NCBI RefSeq assembly: GCF_014201115.1
Contig: NZ_JACHDO010000001.1
Location: 7,254,001 to 7,318,000, forward strand
Direction of reading: 5' to 3'
DNA: 64,000 bases
DNA from: Nocardiopsis metallicus
Lineage (GTDB): Bacteria > Actinomycetota > Actinomycetes > Streptosporangiales > Streptosporangiaceae
Shown one piece after another: positions 50,035-58,514 of the stretch. The translations under genes were made by a program, and so were the position numbers. A model generated the notes under the pieces. The model had not been told where the DNA came from, searched no databases, and was given only the letters and a program-made list of their open reading frames with translations. Every line of letters starts with the position of its first letter. Positions within the stretch are counted from its first letter, which is position 1.

Positions 50035-50787
50035 ATGCGTGACTCGCTGGGAAGCGTGCGAACCGTCCTGCTGCTCGGCGGACGCAGCGAGATCGGACTG
50101 GCCGTCGCCGAACGGCTGGTGCGTGAGGGCGCCCGCGAGGTGGTGCTCGCCGCCCGGGGCGGGGCGGGCGACGCCCCGAGCGTGTTCAAGGCGCTCGGTG
50201 CGACCACCCACTCGCTGGACTTCGACGCCGAGGCCTCCGGCACCCACGCCGCCACGGTGACCGCCGCGGTGGAGCTGGTCGGCGACCTGGACGTGGTGGT
50301 GGACGCCTTCGGGGTGCTGGGGGAACAGGCCGAGTACGAGGCCGACCCGCTCGCCGCCGCCCGCGCGGCCGCGGTGAACTACACCGGGCACGTGTCCGTG
50401 GGCCTGGCAGTCGCCGCCCGCCTGCGCGAGCAGGGACACGGGGCCCTGGTGGTGCTGTCGTCGGTGGCCGGGGTCCGGGTGCGCCGGGCCAACTTCGTGT
50501 ACGGCTCGGCCAAGGCCGGGCTGGACGGGTTCGCCCAGGGCCTGGCCGACTCCCTGCACGGCAGCGGGGCCCGGGTCCTGGTGGTCCGGCCGGGCTACGT
50601 CGCCACCCAGATGTCCCGGCACGTGGACCCCGCCCCGTTCCCGGCCACCCCCGGCCAGGTGGCCGAGGCGGTCTCCAAGGGCCTGCGCGGTAGAGCGACC
50701 ACGGTCTGGGCCCCGCGCGTCCTCCAGCCGGTCTTCGCCGGGATGCGCATGCTGCCCCGGCCCCTGTGGCGCCGCCTCGGCCGCTAG
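50035..50787 (+). CDS. dprE2: Decaprenylphospho-2-keto-ribose reductase (DprE2), SDR family
   Basis: A 250-aa short-chain dehydrogenase that reduces the DprE1 ketone to decaprenyl-phosphoryl-arabinose with NADH. TVLLLGGRSEIGLAVAERLV is the cofactor motif of the DprE2 subgroup, LVVLSSVAGVRVRRANFVYG has the catalytic Ser, and YGSAKAGLDGFAQGL has Tyr-x3-Lys. The C-terminal RVLQPVFAGMRMLPRPLWRR is typical. SD AAGGA precedes ATG 50035, 48 bp after dprE1. Last gene of the unit; a palindromic repeat follows. Confidence 0.92.
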   Translation: MRDSLGSVRTVLLLGGRSEIGLAVAERLVREGAREVVLAARGGAGDAPSVFKALGATTHSLDFDAEASGTHAATVTAAVELVGDLDVVVDAFGVLGEQAEYEADPLAAARAAAVNYTGHVSVGLAVAARLREQGHGALVVLSSVAGVRVRRANFVYGSAKAGLDGFAQGLADSLHGSGARVLVVRPGYVATQMSRHVDPAPFPATPGQVAEAVSKGLRGRATTVWAPRVLQPVFAGMRMLPRPLWRRLGR

Positions 50788-50799
50788 CCCCGCCACCCC

Positions 50800-50876
50800 G
50801 TGACGCTTCTTGCCACCAGAAGCGCGGTACCACCGCAAACCGAGGGCGCCGAACCTGCCTCCGGCAGCAAGGTCAC
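50800..50876. repeat. Second copy of the palindromic intergenic repeat
   Basis: The reverse complement starts GTGACCTTGCTGCCGGAGGC and continues through GTTCGGCGCC, matching 25 of 31 bases of the 40137 palindrome arm, all differences being transitions. The other arm ends TGGTGGCAAGAAGCGTCAC. The palindrome is imperfect. It lies between the convergent dprE2 and MFS genes and may act as a terminator. Confidence 0.7.
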
Positions 50877-50890
50877 GCTGAGGAGCGGGG

Positions 50891-52363
50891 TCAGTCGAGG
50901 TCGGGGCGGGTGCTCGGCAGGAACATCGCGGGGACCACCGCCGCGGCGGTCAGGCCGGTCATCCACCAGAAGGTGGCCTGGAAGGCGGTCTCGGGCTGCG
51001 CGTTCCCGGCCAGCAGGGAGGACAGCAGCAGGGCCAGGGCGGCGGTGCCGATGGCGGCACCGAGCCGCTGGGTGACGTTCAGGGCGCTGCTGGCCCGGGG
51101 CACCTGGTCCGAGGGCAGCCGCCGGTAGGCGGTGGCCAGCATCGGCACCATCGCCGCGCCCAGCCCCAGACCGCGGACGAACATCGCGCCGGCCAGCAGG
51201 GCGGGGGAGGTGTCCGGCCCGGCGAAGGCGAACGGGGCGGTGGCGGCCGCGCCCACCAGGAGGCCGACCACCACCAGGTAGCGCGGTCCCACCCGGTCCG
51301 TGACCGAACCCATGAACAGGTTCACCAGCGCCACCCCGGCCGCCATCGGGGCCATCAGCAGCCCGGCGGTCATCGCCGAGGTTCCCTGGATCTGCTGGAA
51401 GAAGAGCGGGAGCAGGAACATGCCCGCCCAGATGCAGATCCCGAACACGAACATCAGCAGCGCGCCCAGCCGGAACAGCAGCTCCCGGAACAGACGCAGG
51501 TCGATCACCGGTGCCGGGCCCCTGGGGCGCTCGCGCAGCGCGTGCACCACGAAACCGATGATCAGCAGCAGGCCCGCGGCCGCGAACACCAGGGCGTAGG
51601 GGGAGTCGCCCAGCACGGACAGGCCGTAGAGGAGGGTGGCGATTCCGGGGGAGAGCAGGAGCAGCCCGACGACGTCGAGCCGTTCGGTGGCCCGCGGGTC
51701 GCCCTTGGGTACCCCGCGCACGGCCAGGGCCATGGCGAGCAGGATCATGGGCACCGACACCACGAAGATCCAGCGCCACCCCAGGGTGTCCAGGACCATC
51801 CCGCCCAGAACCGGGCCCAGCGCGGGCGCCAGCTGGATGGGCACGCTGATCAGGCCGATCGCCCGGCCCAGGCGCTGCGGCCCGGCGGCCTGTACGAGGA
51901 TCGTCATGACCAGGGGCAGGACCATGCCGCTGCCCAGACCGGTGACCACGCGGAAGGCGATCAGGCTCTCGATCGACCAGGCCGCGGTGCACAGCAGCGA
52001 ACCCGCGCCGAACAGCGCGAGCGCGGTCATCCAGGTGGCGCGCTGGCCGAAGCGGTCGATCGCCCAGCCGGTCACCGGGATCACCGACGCGGTGGAGAGC
52101 AGGTAGGCGCTGGCCACCCACTGCGCGGTCGAGACGGGGGCGTCCAGGGACCGGGAGAGGTGGTCCACGGCCACGTTGACGATCGTGGTGTCCAGCAGGG
52201 CGGCCATGGCGCCGACCAGCAGGACGGCGGCGAGCTTGAGCAGCGGACCGTCGAGCTTGTGTGGTGCGGGGTTCTGCGCCGGCACCGTGGCCGGAGCCGG
52301 GGGAAGGGCGGGTTCCAGAGGCCGGGGAGTGGCGGATGGAGAGGTGGGGTCTTGCTTCGCCAT
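50891..52363 (-). CDS. MFS drug exporter, DHA2 (EmrB/QacA) family
   Basis: A 490-aa exporter with 14 predicted TM segments. The DHA2 signature LLDTTIVNVAVDHLSRSL occurs in TM1; motif A occurs as GWAIDRFGQRATWM; antiporter motif C as GPVLGGMVLDTLGWRWIF. It would export drugs or lipids by H+ antiport. ATG 52363 has no SD: TAGTTT lies 7 nt upstream, inside a TetR operator, so repression by the divergent TetR gene is direct. Repressor-transporter pairs of this kind respond to the exported compound. Confidence 0.93.
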   Translation of the reverse strand: MAKQDPTSPSATPRPLEPALPPAPATVPAQNPAPHKLDGPLLKLAAVLLVGAMAALLDTTIVNVAVDHLSRSLDAPVSTAQWVASAYLLSTASVIPVTGWAIDRFGQRATWMTALALFGAGSLLCTAAWSIESLIAFRVVTGLGSGMVLPLVMTILVQAAGPQRLGRAIGLISVPIQLAPALGPVLGGMVLDTLGWRWIFVVSVPMILLAMALAVRGVPKGDPRATERLDVVGLLLLSPGIATLLYGLSVLGDSPYALVFAAAGLLLIIGFVVHALRERPRGPAPVIDLRLFRELLFRLGALLMFVFGICIWAGMFLLPLFFQQIQGTSAMTAGLLMAPMAAGVALVNLFMGSVTDRVGPRYLVVVGLLVGAAATAPFAFAGPDTSPALLAGAMFVRGLGLGAAMVPMLATAYRRLPSDQVPRASSALNVTQRLGAAIGTAALALLLSSLLAGNAQPETAFQATFWWMTGLTAAAVVPAMFLPSTRPDLD

Positions 52364-52370
52364 AGTAAGT

Positions 52371-52389
52371 AAACTACACGGTGCAGTTT
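52371..52389. promoter_or_regulatory. TetR operator over the MFS -10 element
   Basis: AAACTACACGGTGCAGTTT is a near-perfect 19-bp inverted repeat (arms AAACT/AGTTT and CAC/GTG). Its first six bases are the minus-strand hexamer TAGTTT, 7 nt before the exporter ATG. It lies between the divergent MFS and TetR genes. Confidence 0.75.
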
Positions 52390-52480
52390 CCTATGGGAAC
52401 CGGGTTCTCCCAGGATGACGGGCACGGGATGATGGAACCCGGCAGGGTTCCCGACGACAGAGCGACGGCAGGGCGAATTC

Positions 52481-53134
52481 ATGACCGATACGTGCGGGGA
52501 CGGGCGTGACCGCAGGTCGGCGGCCAAACGCGAGGCCATCGCGGACGCCGCGCTGCGGGTGTTCCTGAGCGAGGGCTACGCGCGGGCCAGCGTCGACGCG
52601 ATCGCCGCCGGCGCGGGAGTCTCCAAGCGCACCATCTACAACCACTTCGAGGACAAGCGGGCGCTGTTCCTCACGATCGTCTCCCGGTGCAGCGCCGCCC
52701 TGGCCGCGGACCACGCCGCGATCGCCGCCCGCCATTTCGGGGACGCGCGGGACGCCCGGGAGGCGCTGGTGGGGTTCGGGGACGAGTGGCTGTCGCGGAA
52801 GGGCCGCCGCGCCGACCACGCGGCCCTGGTCCGGCTGCTGATCGGGGAGGCCGCGCACTTCCCCGACGCCGCGCGGGCGTGGTCGGACAACGGTTCCGAG
52901 CTGGTCCTCAAGGATCTGGCCGCGCACCTGCGCACCCTGGCCGACCGGGGACTGCTGGAGATCGGTCCGGGCGCCGAGGAGACCGCCGCCGGGCACTACG
53001 TGGCACTGGTGCGCAGTCCGGCCAACGGCCTGACCTTCTTCGGGGCGCTCCCGCTGCCCGACGAGCAGCGTCTCGCGGTGGTCCGTTCCGGGGTGGACGC
53101 CTTCCTGCGCATCCACGGCCCGGGCCGGGGCTGA
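52481..53134 (+). CDS. TetR/AcrR-family regulator of the MFS exporter
   Basis: A 217-aa TetR-type repressor. The N-terminal HTH is canonical: REAIADAALRVFLSEGYARA, SVDAIAAGAGVSKRTIYNHF, EDKRALFLTIVSR. The C-terminal domain is of the AefR type (RLLIGEAAHFPDAARAWSD, LRTLADRGLLEIG). It is divergent from the MFS exporter and separated by the palindromic operator. ATG 52481 has only a weak upstream AGGG. The ligand is unknown. Confidence 0.9.
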   Translation: MTDTCGDGRDRRSAAKREAIADAALRVFLSEGYARASVDAIAAGAGVSKRTIYNHFEDKRALFLTIVSRCSAALAADHAAIAARHFGDARDAREALVGFGDEWLSRKGRRADHAALVRLLIGEAAHFPDAARAWSDNGSELVLKDLAAHLRTLADRGLLEIGPGAEETAAGHYVALVRSPANGLTFFGALPLPDEQRLAVVRSGVDAFLRIHGPGRG

Positions 53135-53181
53135 GCAGGAGGGGCGGGGTCCTCACCACGGCCCCGCCCCGCACTCAGCCC
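53128..53181. terminator. Shared terminator after TetR and MFS_2 genes
   Basis: GGGCTGAG (53128-53135) pairs with CTCAGCCC (53174-53181), enclosing an inner GGGGCGGGG/CCCCGCCCC stem. It is placed between convergent stop codons. Confidence 0.7.
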
Positions 53182-53184
53182 AGC

Positions 53185-54570
53185 TCACTTCCTCGGACCC
53201 GCTCCCGGGTCCCGGAGCCGGTAGAACATCAGCGGCACCAGGCAGCACACCATCACCGCGGCGGGCAGCAGAGTGCTCCCGATCAGCATGCCGCGCAGCG
53301 CCGTCCCGCTCTGCTGGACGACCTCGCCCGCGCCGGACTCCACGTAGCCGCTCAGGGCCAGGGAGAGCGAGAGCAGGCCGGTGCCCACCGCCTGGGCCAT
53401 CGCCTCGCCCGACGTCCACACGCCCGACAGCACCCCGCCCTGGCGGCGGCCGGAGCCGTCCTCGGCGGCCATGCAGTCCGCCAGCATGGAGGCGGGCAGC
53501 ATCATGGTCCCGGACAGGCCCACGCCCACCAGCACCGACGAGAACACCGCGCCGGGTACGCCCCACAGCGGGATGAGCAGCAGCCCCAGGCCGCCGAGCG
53601 CGAAGACCGCGGCGGAGCAGGCCGCCGCGCGCTTCTTGTCCACCCGCAGCGAGAGCCACTTCCACAGCGGGGCCGCCGCCATCAGCGGGACCAGTACGCA
53701 CACCATCAGGATGCTCGTGTACGCGGGCTCGCCCATGATGTTGGCCGTCACGTACGGCACGCCCGCCACCATGGTGCCGCTGGCCACCGCCATCAAGAGG
53801 TTGGCCGGGAACAGTACCCGGAAGTGCCGGTGGGCGAAGGCCACCCGCAGCTGGGCGAGCAGCCCTTCGGACCGCGGCCGGAAGGCCGGGCGCGGCGCGC
53901 GCCGGGTGCCGACCACCGTCCCCAGCATGGACAGCACCAGCACCGCGCCCATGAACAGCCCCATGAGGCGGTAGCCCGTCACCGGGTCCTCGGGGACGTT
54001 CTGGATGACCGGGGCCAGCGCACCGCCCAGCAGCAGGGCCAGGCCCGCGAAGGCGGTCCGCCAGGTGTTGAAGGTGGAGCGCTCGTGGTAGTCGGAGGTG
54101 ATCTCACCCGGCATCGCCGTGTAGGGCACGACGAACATGGACGAGGCCAGCGCGGCCAGCACGAACAGCGCCGCCACGTAGGCGGCGGCGCCCGCGCCCT
54201 GGAGCGGAGGACCGGCGAACACCGCCGCGAACAGCAGGGGGAGGGTGAGCGCCCCGGCCAGCATCCAGGGGCGCCGGGGACCCCAGGAGGACCTCGTCCT
54301 ATCGGACCAGATACCGATATACGGACTGACCAGAAGGTCGATCAGCTTGGGGAGGAAGATCACCGCACCGGCCAGGGCGGGGCTCACCGCCAGGGTGTCG
54401 GTCAGGTAGATCAGGAGCAGCAGGCCGGGGACCGTGTTGAAGACCCCCAGGGCTACCGCGCCGGTGCCGTACCAGGCGTGCACCGAACGGGGGAGCGGCC
54501 GGGGGCCCGCTTCGGAGCCGGGCACACGAGGGGCCCCGTCCTCGGACGGGGCCCGGTGGGTCGTGGTCAC
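53185..54570 (-). CDS. MFS_2 (GPH/MelB-like) cation symporter
   Basis: A 461-aa, 12-TM transporter of the glycoside-pentoside-hexuronide group. Features: AVIFLPKLIDLLVSPYIGIW with the Asp of the cation site, SDRTRSSWGPRRPWML (family loop motif RxxxGRRRPW), FVVPYTAMPGEITSDYHERS, and YVTANIMGEPAYTSIL in the second half. In actinobacteria such proteins often accompany DUF2236 oxygenases, as here. ATG 54570 overlaps the stop of the upstream oxygenase gene (ATGA), so the two are co-translated. The substrate is unknown; a lipid or isoprenoid is conceivable from context. Confidence 0.85.
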   Translation of the reverse strand: MTTTHRAPSEDGAPRVPGSEAGPRPLPRSVHAWYGTGAVALGVFNTVPGLLLLIYLTDTLAVSPALAGAVIFLPKLIDLLVSPYIGIWSDRTRSSWGPRRPWMLAGALTLPLLFAAVFAGPPLQGAGAAAYVAALFVLAALASSMFVVPYTAMPGEITSDYHERSTFNTWRTAFAGLALLLGGALAPVIQNVPEDPVTGYRLMGLFMGAVLVLSMLGTVVGTRRAPRPAFRPRSEGLLAQLRVAFAHRHFRVLFPANLLMAVASGTMVAGVPYVTANIMGEPAYTSILMVCVLVPLMAAAPLWKWLSLRVDKKRAAACSAAVFALGGLGLLLIPLWGVPGAVFSSVLVGVGLSGTMMLPASMLADCMAAEDGSGRRQGGVLSGVWTSGEAMAQAVGTGLLSLSLALSGYVESGAGEVVQQSGTALRGMLIGSTLLPAAVMVCCLVPLMFYRLRDPGAGPRK

Positions 54571-55643
54571 GCGCGCTCGTCCACGGGGGTCTTGCCGGTC
54601 TCGGCCGTCCCGGCCTCAGCAGACCCGGCGTCGGCGGGACAGGACCCGGCCGGAGCCTTCTCGGCCGCCTCGGCCTCGGTGGGCCCAGTGCCGACGGGGC
54701 AGGACTCCGCGGCGGCCTCGGCGGGTCGGTCGCCCTCCTTGCCGTACAGCTCCTCGTGGGCCACCGGGTCCACGTTGTGCTGGACCGGGCAGGTCGCGGG
54801 GAACGTGCCGAGCTGATCCACGTCGTACCCCTTGGGGTAGCTGCGGATGTTCGGGTTCATGTCCGCCCACAGCGGCTCCTCGCGCGGCTTCATCCGCCGT
54901 ACGACCTTGGCGCGCAGCTTCAGCGCGATGTCCGCGGACTTGCGCATCGCCTTGCTCGGCGGGTCGTACCGGAAGGTCGTGATCAGCGACTCGTCCAGGA
55001 TCGCCATCGAGAACTTGCGGGCCAGCCCGGCCACGCGCGGCGGGTAGAACGTCACCATGAGGTCGAGGGTGGCGTCGGAGACCCTGCGGCCGCCCTCGGT
55101 GTAGGCGAAGTGGTCGCGCTCGTAGTTGTCGAGCAGCTCGCGGAAGCCCTCGTAGGTCTCGGGGATGTCCTTGATCCCCATGTACTTGCCGAGCTTGCGG
55201 TAGTAGTGCGTGATCGCGCTGATCTCGTGGTCGCTCAGCTTGCGCCAGCCGTAGCCGTAGTCGTTGAGCCAGCGCACCGGCATGATCACGAAGGTGCTGA
55301 GCACGTACCGGTAGTCGTCGTTGCTGATGTCGTAGGACCGGTGCATCTGGTTCATCCGGCGCAGGGAGTCACGGCCCTTACCCGGCTCGAAGCCGTGCCG
55401 GATCATGTTGCCCAGGATGAGCGCGGTGTCGTCGTAGCGCTTCTGGGTCTTGCCGGTGAACTGGTCGGTGTCGCCCAGCAGCTCGCCGATGGAGGGGACG
55501 GCGTAGGTGCGGTACAGCGCGATGCCCAGGGCCCGGCCCATGTCCCATGGGAATTCGTGGGAGTTGAGGATCTGCATGATCCGCACGCAGTCCGCCTCGG
55601 CGTCCAGGCGGTGGATCTCGTCGCGCCAGTCGAAGCGCTTCAT
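54567..55643 (-). CDS. Oxygenase MpaB-family (DUF2236) protein, copy 2
   Basis: A 358-aa protein of the DUF2236 family, which includes the latex-clearing protein and MpaB, haem-dependent oxygenases acting on isoprenoid or lipid C=C bonds. Motifs: AEADCVRIMQILNSHEFPWD, RTYAVPSIGELL, RYDDTALILGNMIRHGFE, RMNQMHRSYDISNDDYRYVL (candidate haem His), MPVRWLNDYGYGWRKL. The C-terminal ~60 residues are a Pro/Ala/Glu/Cys-containing tail. ATG 55643 is preceded by a GGAACC-type weak SD. It is a close tandem paralogue of the next gene and is coupled to the MFS_2 transporter. Confidence 0.85.
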   Translation of the reverse strand: MKRFDWRDEIHRLDAEADCVRIMQILNSHEFPWDMGRALGIALYRTYAVPSIGELLGDTDQFTGKTQKRYDDTALILGNMIRHGFEPGKGRDSLRRMNQMHRSYDISNDDYRYVLSTFVIMPVRWLNDYGYGWRKLSDHEISAITHYYRKLGKYMGIKDIPETYEGFRELLDNYERDHFAYTEGGRRVSDATLDLMVTFYPPRVAGLARKFSMAILDESLITTFRYDPPSKAMRKSADIALKLRAKVVRRMKPREEPLWADMNPNIRSYPKGYDVDQLGTFPATCPVQHNVDPVAHEELYGKEGDRPAEAAAESCPVGTGPTEAEAAEKAPAGSCPADAGSAEAGTAETGKTPVDERA

Positions 55644-55742
55644 TCGCGGTTCCTTCAGGGGAAGTGGGGATGGTGAACAACGGGGGATTCGGGGGGCAGG
55701 GTTCGGCGGGGGCTCCGGTGCGGGGTGCGGGGTCGGGACGCG

Positions 55743-55774
55743 GGCTCAGTTCTCGCTCGGCTCAGTTCTCGCTC
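55743..55774. repeat. 16-bp tandem direct repeat at the paralogue stop codon
   Basis: Two adjacent copies of GGCTCAGTTCTCGCTC, with a partial third, span the last codons and stop (55762) of the upstream oxygenase gene. It may reflect slippage. Confidence 0.6.
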
Positions 55775-56760
55775 GGCTCGGTTCCGGCCGACTCTGTCCC
55801 AGCCGGCCCTGTGCCGACGGAACCGGGGGCGACGGCCTGCCCCGGGGCGGGAACCCTGGCGCCGGTCCCGGGGACGCCCCGGGTACGCAGGTCGTGCGGG
55901 ACCGGGCAGCCCTGCGGGAAGGTACCGATGCGGTCCGGAGCGTAACCGTCCGGGTAGCTGCGGATGTTGGGGCTCATCCGGGCCCAGCGCGGCTCCTCGC
56001 GCGGCTTCATCCGCCGTACGACCTTGGCGCGCAGCTTCAGCGCCGCATCACCCGACTTGCGCCAGAACGCCGAGGGCTCCGGGTACTTGAAGGCCTTGAT
56101 CAGCGGGTCGTCCAGCAGCCCCTGGGTGAAGGGGCGCACGAGGGGGCGCTGCCAGGCCGGGTAGAAGCCGACCATCAGTTCGAGGGTGGCGTCGGAGACG
56201 GCGCGGCCGCCCTCGGAGTAGGCGAAGTGCTCGGCCTCGTAGGAGTCCATGAGCTCGCGGAACTCCTCGTAGGTCTCGGGGATGTCCTTGATCCCCATGT
56301 GCTGGCCGAGCTTGCGGTAGTAGTTGGTGCTGGCCGCGATCTCGTGGTCGCTCAGTTCGCGCCAGCCGTAGCCGTAGTCGTTGAGCCAGCGCACCGGCAT
56401 GACCACGAAGGTGCTGAGCACGTACCGGTAGTCGTCGTTGCTGATGTCGTAGGACCGGTGCATCTGGTTCATCCGGCGCAGCGCGTCGCGCCCGCGGCCG
56501 GGACCGAAGCCGTGCTCCAGGATGTCGTTCAGGATGAGCGCGGTGTCGTCGTAGCGGTGCTGGGTGCGCTCGGTGAACTCGAGGGTGTGCCCGAGCAGCT
56601 CGCCGATGGAGGGGACGGCGTAGGTGCGGTACAGCGCGAGCCCCAGGGCCTGCTCGATGTCCCAGGGGAATTCGTGCGTGCCCAGGATCTGGACGATCCG
56701 CTCGCAGTCGGCCTCGGCGTCAAGGCTGTGGATCCTGTCGCGCCACTCGAAACGCCTCAT
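55762..56760 (-). CDS. Oxygenase MpaB-family (DUF2236) protein, copy 1
   Basis: A 332-aa paralogue of the downstream gene, roughly two-thirds identical by eye. The same blocks are kept: AEADCERIVQILGTHEFPWD, RTYAVPSIGELLGHT, RYDDTALILNDILEHGFG, RMNQMHRSYDISNDDYRYVL, MPVRWLNDYGYGWRELSDHE. It differs in a Gly/Pro/Thr-rich tail. ATG 56760 has GGTGGAG about 7 nt upstream. A poly-A/hairpin terminator at 56935 separates it from the conservon, so it starts its own operon with copy 2 and the MFS_2 transporter. Likely oxidises a lipid or isoprenoid; the substrate is unknown. Confidence 0.85.
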   Translation of the reverse strand: MRRFEWRDRIHSLDAEADCERIVQILGTHEFPWDIEQALGLALYRTYAVPSIGELLGHTLEFTERTQHRYDDTALILNDILEHGFGPGRGRDALRRMNQMHRSYDISNDDYRYVLSTFVVMPVRWLNDYGYGWRELSDHEIAASTNYYRKLGQHMGIKDIPETYEEFRELMDSYEAEHFAYSEGGRAVSDATLELMVGFYPAWQRPLVRPFTQGLLDDPLIKAFKYPEPSAFWRKSGDAALKLRAKVVRRMKPREEPRWARMSPNIRSYPDGYAPDRIGTFPQGCPVPHDLRTRGVPGTGARVPAPGQAVAPGSVGTGPAGTESAGTEPSEN

Positions 56761-56934
56761 CTGAACTCCACCTCGTCCGGGCCCGCCCGAGACGGGTCCA
56801 TGGTCGTCGGTACCGCGAAACGCCCGCCGGGAAGACGTTTCACCGCCTGGCACTTTACCTGGACGCTTCGTGTGTACAGCTGATGGAGGGGCGCTGTCCT
56901 GCCCCGGGCACCGAACCGTGTCCGGAATGTTCCC

Positions 56935-56987
56935 AAAAAACACGGAAAGGCGGGCGAGGAGAGGCTCCGGAACCCTCCTCACCCGCC
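56935..56987 (-). terminator. Terminator of the cvn operon
   Basis: On the minus strand GGCGGGTGAGGAG pairs with CTCCTCGCCCGCC (one mismatch), followed by TTTCCGTGTTTTTT. It is a full intrinsic terminator with a U tract, ~60 bp after cvnD. Confidence 0.85.
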
Positions 56988-57045
56988 CATGCCCGCACAC
57001 CTGCGCGGTGACACGTTCCGCCGAGCGGTGACGCCTTCCGCGTTC

Positions 57046-57630
57046 CTACGCGGTCACGCGCTCCGCGACCCGGTTCACCAGGGTCAGCAGCACCTGCTTG
57101 GCGGACTCGCGTTGGCGTGCGTCGCACAGCGCCACCGGGATGTCGGGGCTCAGGCTCAGAGCCTCACGCACCTCGTCCGCCTCGTACTGGTGGGCGCCCT
57201 CGAAGCAGTTCACCGCGACCACGAACGGCACCCCGCGCCGCTCGAAGAAGTCCACCGCGGCGAAGCAGGTCTCCAGGCGTCGGGTGTCGGCGATCACGAT
57301 CGCGCCCAGGGCGCCCTCGGACAGCTCCTCCCACATGAACCAGAAGCGCTCCTGCCCGGGCGTGCCGAACAGGTACAGCACCAGGCTCTCGCTGATGGTG
57401 ATGCGGCCGAAGTCCAGCGCCACGGTCGTGGTGGTCTTGGACTCCACGCCGGACAGGTCGTCGACCCCGTAGCTGGCCTCGGTCATCACCTCCTCGGTGC
57501 TCAGCGGGGCGATCTCGCTCACCGCGCCGACCAGAGTGGTCTTGCCTGCGCCGAAACCACCGGCCACCAGGATCTTCAGTGCCGAGGGGACGGGGGCCTC
57601 GGGGCCCGGTTCAGAGTCTCTGGATGCCAT
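57046..57630 (-). CDS. cvnD: Conservon GTPase CvnD
   Basis: A 194-aa small Ras/MglA-like GTPase. G1 is VAGGFGAGKTTLVGAV, the switch/G3 is LFGTPGQERFWFMW (GTPGQ in place of DxxGQ), and the fourth motif is degenerate (VVAVNCFEGA). Conservon GTPases relay signals from CvnA via CvnB/CvnC at the membrane. ATG 57630 overlaps the cvnC stop (57611) by 20 nt. Last gene of the operon; a terminator follows. Confidence 0.95.
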   Translation of the reverse strand: MASRDSEPGPEAPVPSALKILVAGGFGAGKTTLVGAVSEIAPLSTEEVMTEASYGVDDLSGVESKTTTTVALDFGRITISESLVLYLFGTPGQERFWFMWEELSEGALGAIVIADTRRLETCFAAVDFFERRGVPFVVAVNCFEGAHQYEADEVREALSLSPDIPVALCDARQRESAKQVLLTLVNRVAERVTA

Positions 57631-58051
57631 CGAGAACCGCCTGGAGTACGTCCCGGCTGACCGGGCTCTTTGCTGTGTAGGGGGCGCGGGCCAGGGCCAG
57701 GCCGCGGTTGAGCAGGTCGCTGAGCAGGACCTTGACGACGGCGACCGGGATGTCCAGGTGGGCGGACACCTCAGCCACCGACTGGGGGCGGCGGCACAGT
57801 TCCAGGATGCGGAGCTGCTCCGGTTCGAGCGCCATCTCGTCGACCTCGGCGCGCTTGGCCGCGATCACCACACTGATCATGTCCAGCTGGATGGCGTCGG
57901 CGTGGTCGCGGCCCTGCGCGATCACGTACGGCCGGACCAGCGGTCCCGCCTCCTCGGCTCCCGGGGCGTCGTCGCCGTAGCCGCCGATCGCGTCGCGATG
58001 CGGCAGGCCGTGCGACGGTATGCCCGGATCGAACTCGTTGTGCGCTTGCAT
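57611..58051 (-). CDS. cvnC: Conservon protein CvnC (DUF742)
   Basis: A 146-aa DUF742 protein. PLVRPYVIAQGRDH is the family opening, and the C-terminal winged-helix-like part has LEPEQLRILELCRRPQSVAE, VSAHLDIPVAVVKVLLSDL and LLNRGLALARAP. It acts as an adaptor between CvnB and the GTPase. ATG 58051 starts 8 bp after cvnB. Confidence 0.95.
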   Translation of the reverse strand: MQAHNEFDPGIPSHGLPHRDAIGGYGDDAPGAEEAGPLVRPYVIAQGRDHADAIQLDMISVVIAAKRAEVDEMALEPEQLRILELCRRPQSVAEVSAHLDIPVAVVKVLLSDLLNRGLALARAPYTAKSPVSRDVLQAVLDGIQRL

Positions 58052-58059
58052 ACCGACCC

Positions 58060-58512
58060 CTAACGCGTGGCTTCCCCGGAAGCGCCCTCGTGGCGGGGCG
58101 CGGCGTCGAGATAACGGCCGACCTGCTCGACCAGGACGTTCATCTCGTAGGCGATGAGGCCGACGTCGGAGCTCTCCTCGGCCAGGACGGCCAGGCAGGC
58201 ACCGCGGCCGGCGCCGGTGACGAAGAGGTAGGCGCTCTCCATCTCCACGACGGTCTGCAGGACCTCGCCGCCGCCGAAGTGGCGGCCGGTGCCCCGGGCC
58301 AGGCTCTGGAAGGCGGAGGCCACCGCGGACAGGTGCTCGGCGTCCTCCTTGACCAGTTCGCGGGAGCGGCCGATGAGCAGGCCGTCAGCGGAGAGGACGA
58401 TCGCGTGGCGGGATCCCACGGCGCGGTCGAGCAACTCGTCGAGCAGCCAGTCGATGTCCTTCTTGCCCGCGGCGTTTCCGCTGCCGCGCTCGGCGCTTTC
58501 GGTACTCGTCAC
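58060..58512 (-). CDS. cvnB: Conservon roadblock/LC7 protein CvnB
   Basis: A 150-aa Roadblock/LC7-domain protein. DIDWLLDELLDRAVGSRHAI, LSADGLLIGRSREL, EDAEHLSAVASAFQSLARGT and VLAEESSDVGLIAYEMNVLV are the family strands and helices. It likely modulates the CvnD GTPase. ATG 58512 starts 2 bp after the cvnA stop; SD not obvious. Confidence 0.95.
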   Translation of the reverse strand: MTSTESAERGSGNAAGKKDIDWLLDELLDRAVGSRHAIVLSADGLLIGRSRELVKEDAEHLSAVASAFQSLARGTGRHFGGGEVLQTVVEMESAYLFVTGAGRGACLAVLAEESSDVGLIAYEMNVLVEQVGRYLDAAPRHEGASGEATR

Positions 58513-58514
58513 GG

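Noticed and set aside
54567-56760. Relation between the MpaB-named oxygenases here and the daptide mpa genes
   Set aside because: The names coincide, but DUF2236 oxygenases are unrelated to the daptide enzymes; no link to the 0.3-3 kb pair is supported.
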